DNA of 64,000 nt from Salibacter halophilus (GTDB taxonomy: Bacteria; Bacteroidota; Bacteroidia; Flavobacteriales_G; Salibacteraceae). Location of the stretch: contig NZ_WACR01000007.1 in NCBI RefSeq assembly GCF_008806325.1, positions 62,001-126,000 of the forward strand, read 5' to 3'. How positions within the stretch are numbered: position 1 is the stretch's first letter; each line of letters starts with the position of its first letter. Positions 55,626 through 63,073 of this stretch are shown here, piece after piece. Under the pieces are notes generated by a model. It was not told the origin of the DNA. It ran no database searches and was given only the letters and a program-made list of their open reading frames with translations. Both the position numbers and the translations under genes were made by a program.

Positions 55626-58109
55626 ATGAAAAAATTAATCTTTTTCTCTCTGGTCATTTTTGCACAATCTATTTTCGGTCAGAACCCGGAGTGGGACGCG
55701 GCACGCATCAGGCATGAAATGGAAAAGCTGAATACTGTTGGCAATGTCCTGTATTTGGCAGCACATCCCGATGATGAAAATACACGCCTTATCACCTGGT
55801 TGGCCAATGAGAAAAAAGTGCGAGCAGCATACCTTTCGCTTACCAGAGGAGATGGCGGCCAAAACCTAATCGGTGATGAAAAAGGACCGCTCATGGGCTT
55901 GGTCAGAACCCAGGAGCTGATGGAAGCCCGCAACAACGATGGAGGAGAACAGTTTTTTACACGAGCACTCGATTTCGGATACAGCAAAACAGCCGAGGAA
56001 ACATTTGAAAAATGGAACCGAGATAGTATTCTGGCAGATGTCGTTTACACTATTCGCCAGTTTAAGCCTGATGTGATTGTGACGCGTTTCCCACCAAACG
56101 GATATGCCGGTCACGGACACCACACAGCATCGGCAATGTTGGCAGATGAAGCTTTTAAAGCAGCAGCTGATCCAACTCAGTTTTCGGCATCGGCTGAGAA
56201 GTTTGGAGCCTGGCAGGTGACACGCCTATTCTTCAACGCGAGTTCGTGGTGGGATGAAGACATCGCAGATCGAGCTGATGAATACGTGACCGTTAATGTT
56301 GGAAAATACAATCCGCTTCTCGGGAAAGAATACACTGTGATTGCAGCTGAAAGTCGAAGTCAGCACCGTAGCCAGGGGTTTGGCGATGCGCGTGATCGCG
56401 GTGAGTCGATCGAGTACCTCGAATTGCGCAAAGGCGAAGAAGTAAAATCAAACTCGATGTTCGATGGTATTGACTTAACCTGGGATAGAGTAAAAGGGAG
56501 CAGACAGGTTCAAAAAATGCTCAATAAAGCGCTTGCCAGCTACGATCCGCAAAACCCTGATGCCAGCATTTCGGCTCTGATCGATATTTATTTTGCGATT
56601 AAAGAATTACCGGATTTTTATCAAAAAGAATACAAACTCAATCAGTGCAAAGAACTCATTGCTGCTTGTGGTGGATTTTGGTTTGAATTCCTGGCTGAAG
56701 AAGACAAAGTCGCAGCAAACACGGAGGTCCCCGTTAAGTTTGAAGCTATTTCACAGCTTAACACACAACAAAAGCTCAAAGAAATCAAGGTTGGCGAAAA
56801 GTCGTGGACTGTCAACGAAGAACTCGGCAATGAGGTCACGGCTCTGAACGATACACTCAAAGTAGCAGATCAAAAAACAGTGCCTTATTGGCTTTGGTCA
56901 GACCCCGAGCACAACATGTTCCCCATTCCTGTTCCGGAGTGGCGCAACATGCCTGAGACTCCGGCAGTTTTTCAGGCAGATTTCATCATTGAAACCGAAA
57001 AAGGCGATATCCCATTTACGCGTGATATCCGCTACAAGTGGGTGAGCCGAAAGGACGGAGAACTTTACAAACCGTTTCATATCATTCCGCAGGTTACCGT
57101 TACGCCCGATGAAAAAACAGTGCTTTTTGGCAGCATGGAGCCAAAAGAGGTAACGGTAAAAGTGAAAACGTACAATGCATCTAAAGAAAAGGTGATTGTA
57201 AAACCACAATTACTTAAAGGCTGGACTGCAGAGCCGGAATACGTTGAAAAGAAAAACGTTGAAAAAGGACATACTTTCTTCGCAACTTTCACTCTTTTCC
57301 CAACTGAGGATCAGGGTAATTTTGAAATGAACTTTTTGGTGAATGGCGAAAAAGCGCACGATATCAAAGAAATCGATTACCGACACATCGAAAATCAACT
57401 CGTGACACCAAAAGCTTCAATCAATCTTGTGAGAGCTGATATCAAAACTGTAGGTGATAGAATTGGTTACATCATGGGATCTGGTGATGAGGTGCCAACT
57501 GCCCTTGAACAAATGGGATACAGTGTAGATATCCTCGACCCCGAGCGACTAACATTCGATGTGTTGAATGATTACAGCTCAATCGTGTTGGGAGTTCGTG
57601 TTTACAATACCACACCGGCTATTGTCGATCTTCACGGAACGTTGAACAAGTATGTGAAACAAGGTGGAAACCTGGTTGTGCAGTACAACAAGAGTTATGG
57701 ATTAATCAGTGACAAAATTGGTCCTTATGACTTAAAAATTGGTCGTTCTCGCGTCACAGTTGAAGAAGCTCCGGTAGCTTTTCTGAATCGCGAACACGAG
57801 TTATTCAATACGCCAAACAAAATCACCGAAAACGATTTTGACGGCTGGGTGCAGGAACGCGGACTTTACTTCCCTGAAGAATGGAGCGATGATTACGAAG
57901 CTTTAATCGGGTGGAACGATCCCGGAGAAGATATGAAAAAGGGAGCGTTACTCGCTGCCGAATATGGGAAAGGCCGCTTCGTTTATACCGGAATTAGCTT
58001 CTTTAGAGAGCTGCCGGCTGGAGTTCCGGGAGCATTTAGGCTTTTCGCGAATATCGTGAGTTATGCTCCGCAAAATACTAATGGTCAGAACCAAACGAGC
58101 GATGAATAA
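55626..58109 (+). CDS. Secreted PIG-L family deacetylase
   Basis: 827 aa. Signal peptide (MKKLIFFSLVIFAQSIFGQ) whose end holds the 10-bp element. The PIG-L/LmbE zinc deacetylase domain (residues about 40-330) has AAHPDDENTRLI (His and Asp ligands), TRGDGGQN, RTQELMEARNNDGGEQFFTRALDFG and the HGHH ligand in YAGHGHHTASAML. The C-terminal half (about 380-827) is Ig-like and ends in a glutamine-amidotransferase-like fold (VDLHGTLNKYVKQGGNLVVQYNKS). PIG-L enzymes remove N-acetyl groups from amino sugars; here the site is the periplasm or surface. Four element copies occur in this one gene. The 3' end overlaps the 44-aa membrane peptide gene. Confidence 0.9.
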   Translation: MKKLIFFSLVIFAQSIFGQNPEWDAARIRHEMEKLNTVGNVLYLAAHPDDENTRLITWLANEKKVRAAYLSLTRGDGGQNLIGDEKGPLMGLVRTQELMEARNNDGGEQFFTRALDFGYSKTAEETFEKWNRDSILADVVYTIRQFKPDVIVTRFPPNGYAGHGHHTASAMLADEAFKAAADPTQFSASAEKFGAWQVTRLFFNASSWWDEDIADRADEYVTVNVGKYNPLLGKEYTVIAAESRSQHRSQGFGDARDRGESIEYLELRKGEEVKSNSMFDGIDLTWDRVKGSRQVQKMLNKALASYDPQNPDASISALIDIYFAIKELPDFYQKEYKLNQCKELIAACGGFWFEFLAEEDKVAANTEVPVKFEAISQLNTQQKLKEIKVGEKSWTVNEELGNEVTALNDTLKVADQKTVPYWLWSDPEHNMFPIPVPEWRNMPETPAVFQADFIIETEKGDIPFTRDIRYKWVSRKDGELYKPFHIIPQVTVTPDEKTVLFGSMEPKEVTVKVKTYNASKEKVIVKPQLLKGWTAEPEYVEKKNVEKGHTFFATFTLFPTEDQGNFEMNFLVNGEKAHDIKEIDYRHIENQLVTPKASINLVRADIKTVGDRIGYIMGSGDEVPTALEQMGYSVDILDPERLTFDVLNDYSSIVLGVRVYNTTPAIVDLHGTLNKYVKQGGNLVVQYNKSYGLISDKIGPYDLKIGRSRVTVEEAPVAFLNREHELFNTPNKITENDFDGWVQERGLYFPEEWSDDYEALIGWNDPGEDMKKGALLAAEYGKGRFVYTGISFFRELPAGVPGAFRLFANIVSYAPQNTNGQNQTSDE

Positions 58110-58236
58110 ACCCGACATTGAAGATAAGGTTAAATCACCACCGGTTTTCAAAAGCTGGAAGGGACTGTACATTTTTGTACTTGCTTTTCTTCTGGTTCAG
58201 ATTGTAGCGTACTGGTTCATTTCAAATATTTGGTAA
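58102..58236 (+). CDS. 44-residue single-pass membrane peptide
   Basis: Starts at ATG 58102, overlapping the PIG-L stop by 8 nt, and ends at TAA 58234-58236, 10 nt before the symporter ATG. It reads MNKPDIEDKVKSPPVFKSWK, then a hydrophobic helix LYIFVLAFLLVQIVAYWFIS. The overlap, the tight spacing and the downstream SSS-type symporter argue for a real small membrane protein, possibly a symporter partner like the small subunits known for some SSS transporters. No homolog can be named from the sequence alone. Confidence 0.65.
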   Translation: MNKPDIEDKVKSPPVFKSWKGLYIFVLAFLLVQIVAYWFISNIW

Positions 58237-58246
58237 AACACTTTGC

Positions 58247-59959
58247 ATGACACTCACCGATTGGATTGTACTCGCAGGAACTCTTTTGCTCATCGTTGGA
58301 TACGGTGCGTGGAAAACGCGGAAAAACGAGAGTATTTCCGGGTTTTTGAAAGGAGATAACCAGCAAAACTGGTGGACAATCGGGTTGTCGATAATGGCCA
58401 CACAAGCCAGTGCGATTACTTTTTTGAGTACGCCCGGGCAGGCATTTGAAAGTGGGATGGGATTCGTCCAGTTTTATTTTGGATTGCCCATTGCAGCTGT
58501 GATTATCTCGGCAGTTTTTATTCCCATTTACTACAAACTCAATGTTTACACAGCTTACGAATATCTCGAGAGTCGTTTCGGATTGCCGACCCGGCTTTTC
58601 ACGGCTATGCTGTTTTTGATTTCACGTGGGTTAGCGGCCGGAATCACCATTTACGCTCCGGCAATTATTCTTTCGACTTTGCTCGGTTGGAATCTCTATC
58701 TCACTAATATTCTCGTTGGTGTTTTAGTTATCGTTTACGTTGTTTCGGGAGGTACACGTGCCGTGAGTCTCACACAAAAGTGGCAAATGGGTGTGATCAT
58801 GGGTGGGATGTTCCTCGCATTCGGTTTAATCATTTCCTATCTACCTGACGAACTCGATTTTGGCGAAGCCGTCAATCTTGCCGGGGAAATGGGGAAAATG
58901 GAAATTGTTGATACTTCTTTTAATCTCGAAAACCGCTACACCTTGTGGACCGGTCTTTTGGGAGGTTTCTTCCTGGCGCTCTCGTATTTTGGAACAGATC
59001 AGTCTCAGGTTCAGCGTTATTTGGGTGGGAAATCAGTTGCTGAATCCCGGTTTGGGTTGTTGTTTAACGGTCTTTTAAAAGTCCCGATGCAACTTTTCAT
59101 CCTGTTTGTGGGAATTATGGTTTTCGTGTTTTTCCAGTTCAATGAGCCACCTGCATTTTTCAATCGACCCGGGATGAAAGAAGCTCTTCAAACTGAGCAC
59201 GCACAAAAGATCAAAGATTTGGAAAGCGAGTACAGTTCACTCTATTCTGAAAAAGAAACTGCGCTTACAACTTACATGCTTGAAGAAGGATCTGAAAAAG
59301 AGCAGGCCTTAGAGAAAGCGAAAAATATTCAGAACCAATCGGATGAGGTGCGGTCAGAACTCAAGCAAACCCTCAAAAAAGCTGACCCGCTAATCGAGAC
59401 CAAAGACACCGATTATGTTTTCCTTACATTCATTTTAGGCTACATGCCGCAGGGAGTTGTGGGGCTCTTGCTCGCGGTGATTTTATCTGCAGCCATGTCG
59501 AGTACAGCCGGAGAAATCAATGCGCTTTGCTCCACGACAATGGTGGATTATTACAAGCGATTGTCGGGTAAAACGAGCAGTGAAGTGAATGAAGTTCGCA
59601 TGTCGCGATTGTTCACCTTGATTTGGGGTGTTTTGGCGATAACCGTTGCGCTCTCGGCAAGTTTGTTTGAGAATTTGATTCAGCTCGTGAATTTGCTCGG
59701 TAGTTTATTTTACGGAACGATTCTCGGGATTTTCCTTGTAGCTTTTTTCCTGAAAAAAATTGGAGGAAAGCCAACACTTTGGGCCGGAATTTTGGGTGAA
59801 ATCGTTGTGCTGACCTGTCACTTTTTAACTGTTTACGAAGTCATCGAGATCGGATATTTGTGGTACAATCTCATCGGTTGCGGAGCAGTGATTATTTTTG
59901 CTGTATTATTCAATCAAATATTTCCATCCGATGAGCGACCAAAAGTACAACACCAGTAA
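58247..59959 (+). CDS. Sodium/solute symporter (SSS family)
   Basis: 570 aa with about 13 membrane helices. The family motifs are in the N-terminal half: SIMATQASAITFLSTPGQAFESGMGFVQFYFGLPIAAVIISAVFIPIYYKLNVYTAYEYLESRFG and GGTRAVSLTQKWQMGVIMGG. A soluble Glu/Lys-rich cytoplasmic stretch (residues about 305-375) sits between helices, and ILSAAMSSTAGEINALCSTTMVDYYKR is a further family segment. It imports a small solute with Na+; the cargo is unknown but may be the product of the secreted PIG-L enzyme. Its end overlaps the ridA-like start by 29 nt. Confidence 0.88.
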   Translation: MTLTDWIVLAGTLLLIVGYGAWKTRKNESISGFLKGDNQQNWWTIGLSIMATQASAITFLSTPGQAFESGMGFVQFYFGLPIAAVIISAVFIPIYYKLNVYTAYEYLESRFGLPTRLFTAMLFLISRGLAAGITIYAPAIILSTLLGWNLYLTNILVGVLVIVYVVSGGTRAVSLTQKWQMGVIMGGMFLAFGLIISYLPDELDFGEAVNLAGEMGKMEIVDTSFNLENRYTLWTGLLGGFFLALSYFGTDQSQVQRYLGGKSVAESRFGLLFNGLLKVPMQLFILFVGIMVFVFFQFNEPPAFFNRPGMKEALQTEHAQKIKDLESEYSSLYSEKETALTTYMLEEGSEKEQALEKAKNIQNQSDEVRSELKQTLKKADPLIETKDTDYVFLTFILGYMPQGVVGLLLAVILSAAMSSTAGEINALCSTTMVDYYKRLSGKTSSEVNEVRMSRLFTLIWGVLAITVALSASLFENLIQLVNLLGSLFYGTILGIFLVAFFLKKIGGKPTLWAGILGEIVVLTCHFLTVYEVIEIGYLWYNLIGCGAVIIFAVLFNQIFPSDERPKVQHQ

Positions 59960-60365
59960 AGCACCCAAGCCTGTTGGCTTATATCCTCACGCACGCAAAG
60001 CAGGGAACTTGTTATTCCTTTCGGGAGTTGGTCCGCGCACAGCCGGATCTGACCAAAACGACAGCGGTGTTCCCGGTTTGAAACTCGACCACAACGGAAA
60101 CTTTGAAGAGTTCGACTTTGAGGCTCAGGTTCACAGCGTGTTCAACAATGTGAAAGAGATTTTGGAAGCCTCAGGATCTGACTGGAATCAACTGGTTGAT
60201 GTAACGGTTTTTTTAACGAACATGAAGCGCGACTTCAAGACGTTCAATAAGATTTACGCTGAGTATTTTAAGGATAATCAGCCATGCCGCACAACAGTGG
60301 AAATAAGCTCTTTGCCAACGCCAATCGCAATCGAATTGAAGTGCGTGGCGAGTTTGGAAGATTAA
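59931..60365 (+). CDS. RidA/YjgF family protein (2-aminomuconate deaminase-like)
   Basis: 144 aa from the ATG at 59931 (MSDQKYNTSKAPKPVGLYPHARKAG). The fold has LLFLSGVGPRTAGSDQ (near residue 30), VHSVFNNVKEILEASGSDWNQLVDVTVFLTNMKRDF and the catalytic-site loop PCRTTVEISSLPTPIAIELKCVA, where the Arg binds the carboxylate. PHARKAG and SGVGPR resemble the branch that includes 2-aminomuconate deaminase, but the main role of the family is hydrolysis of reactive imines and enamines. The 10-bp element at 60045 encodes the GSDQ loop, and a one-mismatch copy is at 60174. Confidence 0.85.
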   Translation: MSDQKYNTSKAPKPVGLYPHARKAGNLLFLSGVGPRTAGSDQNDSGVPGLKLDHNGNFEEFDFEAQVHSVFNNVKEILEASGSDWNQLVDVTVFLTNMKRDFKTFNKIYAEYFKDNQPCRTTVEISSLPTPIAIELKCVASLED

Positions 60366-60376
60366 TTTGATGCCTC

Positions 60377-61177
60377 ATGACACAGTTTAAAAATAAAAAT
60401 GTCCTCATTACCGGAGGAGCCGGAGTGCTTGGCGGTTTGTTTGCAAAGCACGCTATTGAGCGAGGAGCTCAAAAAGTTGTGTTGTGGGATGTTGATGAAA
60501 AAGGACTTGAGAACAAGCAAAAAGAAATTCCAGCTGTTCTGATCAAAAAAGTGGATCTATCTGACAGAAGTAAAATTGAAAACGCTGCTTCGGAACTTTT
60601 GAAAGAGTTGGGCTCAGTTGATATCGTTTTCAATAATGCAGGAATTGTTGCCGGAAAACCATTTGAAGAGTGTAGTCAGGACGAAATTGAAAAAGTGATT
60701 CAGGTCAATGTGCTCGCTGTAATGCATGTTACGCGTGCTTTTTTACCGGAGATGGTCAAAAATAAAAACGGACACATCATCAATATTTCATCAGCTGCTT
60801 CGTTGATCGCAAATCCGCGAATGAGCGTTTATGCAGGGAGTAAGTGGGCTGTTACCGGCTGGAGTGAGTCGCTCAGGATTGAGCTTGAAAAAATGAAAAA
60901 GGGAGTGCAGGTGACAACTGTACAGCCCGGCTACATTGATACAGGCATGTTTGAAGGAATTAAGGCTCCGCTCATGACTCCAATTCTCAAACCGGAGAAA
61001 ATAGCTTTGAAAATCATCAGAGCCGTAGAAAAAAACAAGGTCACGATCAGATCCCCATTCATGGTTAAGTTGACTCCATTTCTCAAAGGCGTTTTACCAC
61101 AACGAACTTTCGACTTTGTAGCCGGAAAAATATTTGGTGTTTATTCTACGATGGATTCGTTCACAGGCAGAAAGTAG
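60377..61177 (+). CDS. Short-chain dehydrogenase/reductase (SDR)
   Basis: 266 aa. Classical SDR: cofactor motif VLITGGAGVLGGLFAKH (TGxxxGxG variant), VDLSDRSKIENAASELLKELGSVDIVFNNAGIVAG (NNAG), then catalytic ISSAASLIANPRMSVYAGSKWAVTGWSESL with Ser, Tyr and Lys (YAGSK). The DVDEK segment after the first strand suggests NAD preference, which is only a hint. It begins 11 nt after the RidA gene and is the last gene of the operon started by PIG-L. The substrate is unknown. The one-mismatch element near 61045 is inside. Confidence 0.88.
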   Translation: MTQFKNKNVLITGGAGVLGGLFAKHAIERGAQKVVLWDVDEKGLENKQKEIPAVLIKKVDLSDRSKIENAASELLKELGSVDIVFNNAGIVAGKPFEECSQDEIEKVIQVNVLAVMHVTRAFLPEMVKNKNGHIINISSAASLIANPRMSVYAGSKWAVTGWSESLRIELEKMKKGVQVTTVQPGYIDTGMFEGIKAPLMTPILKPEKIALKIIRAVEKNKVTIRSPFMVKLTPFLKGVLPQRTFDFVAGKIFGVYSTMDSFTGRK

Positions 61178-61183
61178 TCAACA

Positions 61184-62248
61184 CTACTTCGCCATTTCAA
61201 CCTCCCACTGCGGAGATTTTATTTGTTCAACGATGATAGGGTCTAAAGTCGATCTAAGCTCGCTCCCTTTTGGGAACATAAAGCTGTAATAATCAGTCTT
61301 GAGTGTTTTATCGACTATCACTAACTCGTCATTGTAGCCATTAGTTTTGATGAAGTGATTGAGGATAGGTTTGTCATAAACGAAGAAATCCAGTTCGTCA
61401 TTTTTAAGCGCTTCCAAACCACTTTCAACATTTGCGTATTCTTCAAATGAAACTCCGTTTTGAGTCAGCGTTTTTGAAGTGCTTGTATTTTTAACAGTTC
61501 CCACTGAAAACTTTTTCAGATCGCTAAAGTTTTGAATTTGCGCATCGAGCGATTGTACGGTTAATGAACTGGCTATACTCGCTGTTAAACCACTGATGAG
61601 AATGATAGCAGCAAACATCCAAATAAACCCGATGATTCTACCACCAAAAGTGCGAGGTGCTTTATCTCCGTAACCAACTGTAGTCATCGTCACAGCACTC
61701 CACCAAAAACCATCGCCAATTCCTTTTGAACCTTTTCTAAACTCTTCGTTTTTGCCTTTTTCGAAGACCCAGATCAGCAGTCCGAATATGAAAATGACAA
61801 CCACTAGCACGAGCGTAGCCGAAAAGAAATCGGCACTAAAAAGGTTTTTGATCATCTTGAGCATTTCGTTTTCATCGCGCTGAGCCAGGGTCGTTGATGA
61901 AATGTAGTAAGGCTGAGAGAAATCCAATTTCTGCATTCTTTGCGAGGTCACTGTTACGGGGTTTATACTCAAATCTACTTCGCCATTTGCTGTTGCGTCA
62001 ATGAGCTCATCAATTGTTTCGTATTTGACGTACTCATATTCAGATCCGAGCTGGCCATCAACTAATTGCCAAAGCTCTACGCTCAACCCCTGAATGGTGC
62101 CCTGTTCTTCATACACAAACGGAGGAGCCGGCTTGATGCCAACCTTTATCGTTTGTTTTTTTGAATTGAGAGAATCAGCCTCCTGGCTGAATCCAACTGT
62201 TGAAAAAATAGCTAGAAGAGGAATCAATAATAACTTGAAGATTTTCAT
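61184..62248 (-). CDS. GluR0-like ligand-gated potassium channel
   Basis: 354 aa. Signal peptide (MKIFKLLLIPLLAIFSTVGFSQ). The ligand-binding lobe S1 (residues about 33-135) has KVGIKPAPPFVYEEQG and TVTSQRMQKLDFSQPYY, where the SxxR Arg (104) is placed as the carboxylate-binding Arg of glutamate receptors. Helix M1 (about 141-163) is followed by a pore loop TMTTVGYGDKAPR with the full K+ selectivity filter TVGYGD at 190-195, then helix M2 with SGLTASIASSLT. Lobe S2 (235-350) has VYDKPIL with an acidic residue at 292. This is the order S1-M1-P-M2-S2 of prokaryotic ionotropic glutamate receptors such as Synechocystis GluR0. It is convergent with the SDR gene, 6 nt apart. Its ligand is not known. 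Confidence 0.88.
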   Translation of the reverse strand: MKIFKLLLIPLLAIFSTVGFSQEADSLNSKKQTIKVGIKPAPPFVYEEQGTIQGLSVELWQLVDGQLGSEYEYVKYETIDELIDATANGEVDLSINPVTVTSQRMQKLDFSQPYYISSTTLAQRDENEMLKMIKNLFSADFFSATLVLVVVIFIFGLLIWVFEKGKNEEFRKGSKGIGDGFWWSAVTMTTVGYGDKAPRTFGGRIIGFIWMFAAIILISGLTASIASSLTVQSLDAQIQNFSDLKKFSVGTVKNTSTSKTLTQNGVSFEEYANVESGLEALKNDELDFFVYDKPILNHFIKTNGYNDELVIVDKTLKTDYYSFMFPKGSELRSTLDPIIVEQIKSPQWEVEMAK

Positions 62249-62286
62249 ATGCTGCGTTTTGGATAACTCAAATCTAATAAAATGGA

Positions 62287-62928
62287 TTATTTTGATGTTA
62301 CGTCTATCACTTCATCGTTTGTCGTGACAAAAACGCGATCACCAGTCTTTGGCTTTAAAATATACTTTCCCGTTAAATCACTGAAAGCCGGCAAAATCCC
62401 ATGGCTCTGACAGAAATAAAAACAAGGCAACTTAACGGATTGTTTTCCTTTTCCTTTAAGTCTTACACCCGGATGAATGTGTCCGTAAATATTGTAATGG
62501 TCAGATCCTGAGTCATCAGGCTCATGCGTGAATAACAGTTCATCAGTGCGTATTTCAGGAGTGGTTTTGATGTTGTATCGGGCATAATGATGCGGTTTTA
62601 GTATGTCGTGATTTCCCTCAATCAACGTGAATTCAACATTTTCAAATGCTGAGATGAACTTTCCAAACTCTTCCCACTCAAGGTTGTAAGTGCTGTGGAA
62701 TAAATCTCCAAGAAACCAAACTTCTCGAGGTTGATGTTTTAAAATGAGTTTTTCAAGCTGAACCAAATTGTTAAATCGAGCAGAGCTTGGAATCCCGATT
62801 CCGTTTTTCCTAAAGTGACTGATTTTTCCAAGATGCAAGTCGCTGATGATTAGTGTCTTTTCACTTTTCCATAAAAGAGCTCTTTCGGGAAGCAGGTCAA
62901 AAGTTTGTGATGCAACAGTTACACGCAT
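62287..62928 (-). CDS. pdeM: PdeM-like metallophosphoesterase
   Basis: 213 aa from the ATG at 62928 (MRVTVASQTFDLLPERALLW). Motifs: LIISDLHLGKISHFRKNGIGIP (DxH), WFLGDLFHSTYNLEW (GDLFHS), IEGNHDIL (GNHD) and IYGHIHPGVRL (GHIHPG). The opening and the RNGIGIPS / CFYFCQSHGILPAFS segments match the ligase-associated DNA damage response endonuclease PdeM. No partner ligase or exonuclease is in the window. It ends about 40 nt upstream of the channel gene. The 10-bp element is at 62499. Confidence 0.87.
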   Translation of the reverse strand: MRVTVASQTFDLLPERALLWKSEKTLIISDLHLGKISHFRKNGIGIPSSARFNNLVQLEKLILKHQPREVWFLGDLFHSTYNLEWEEFGKFISAFENVEFTLIEGNHDILKPHHYARYNIKTTPEIRTDELLFTHEPDDSGSDHYNIYGHIHPGVRLKGKGKQSVKLPCFYFCQSHGILPAFSDLTGKYILKPKTGDRVFVTTNDEVIDVTSK

Positions 62929-63044
62929 TTTACAAAGATTACAACATGTAATCAATTGATAATTATAAATGTTGAGTTTGAAGAATCAACAAAGCTGTGT
63001 GCATAAGTTGTGGTGTTCGTATAGATGAGTGATTTTAAGTAAGG

Positions 63045-63052
63045 TAAATTTG
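63045..63052 (+). promoter_or_regulatory. Bacteroidota -7 promoter element
   Basis: TAAATTTG matches TAnnTTTG, 22 nt before the ATG at 63074 of the secreted protein. No -33 TTTG is at the expected spacing. Confidence 0.5.
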
Positions 63053-63073
63053 AAGAGTTAAAATAGGGAACTT

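Larger units (their letters stand above)
327..62508. repeat. 36 interspersed copies of the 10-bp element YGGTCAGANCC
   Basis: Exact GGTCAGANCC on the plus strand starts at 1675, 5836, 15923, 18962, 23601, 26695, 30558, 35317, 40882, 42341, 43746, 46211, 49079, 53050, 55677, 55901, 56896, 58083 and 62499. The reverse complement GGNTCTGACC starts at 327, 5542, 15308, 17244, 18324, 23357, 24722, 26991, 31065, 34197, 37744, 39720, 41485, 44791, 46597, 48949 and 60045. The preceding base is C in 19 and T in 16 of 36. N is T in 15, A in 12, G in 7 and C in 2. The equal-base expectation is about 0.5. Two copies are intergenic. Function unknown; see findings. Confidence 0.85.

Noticed and set aside
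327-62508. The dispersed element as a promoter, chromosome-orientation (KOPS/Chi-like) or restriction site signal
   Set aside because: It has no strand bias (19 versus 17), which argues against KOPS or Chi; most copies are inside genes, so it is no promoter; and restriction sites are usually depleted, not enriched. Protein motif was rejected because it is read in several frames and on both coding strands.
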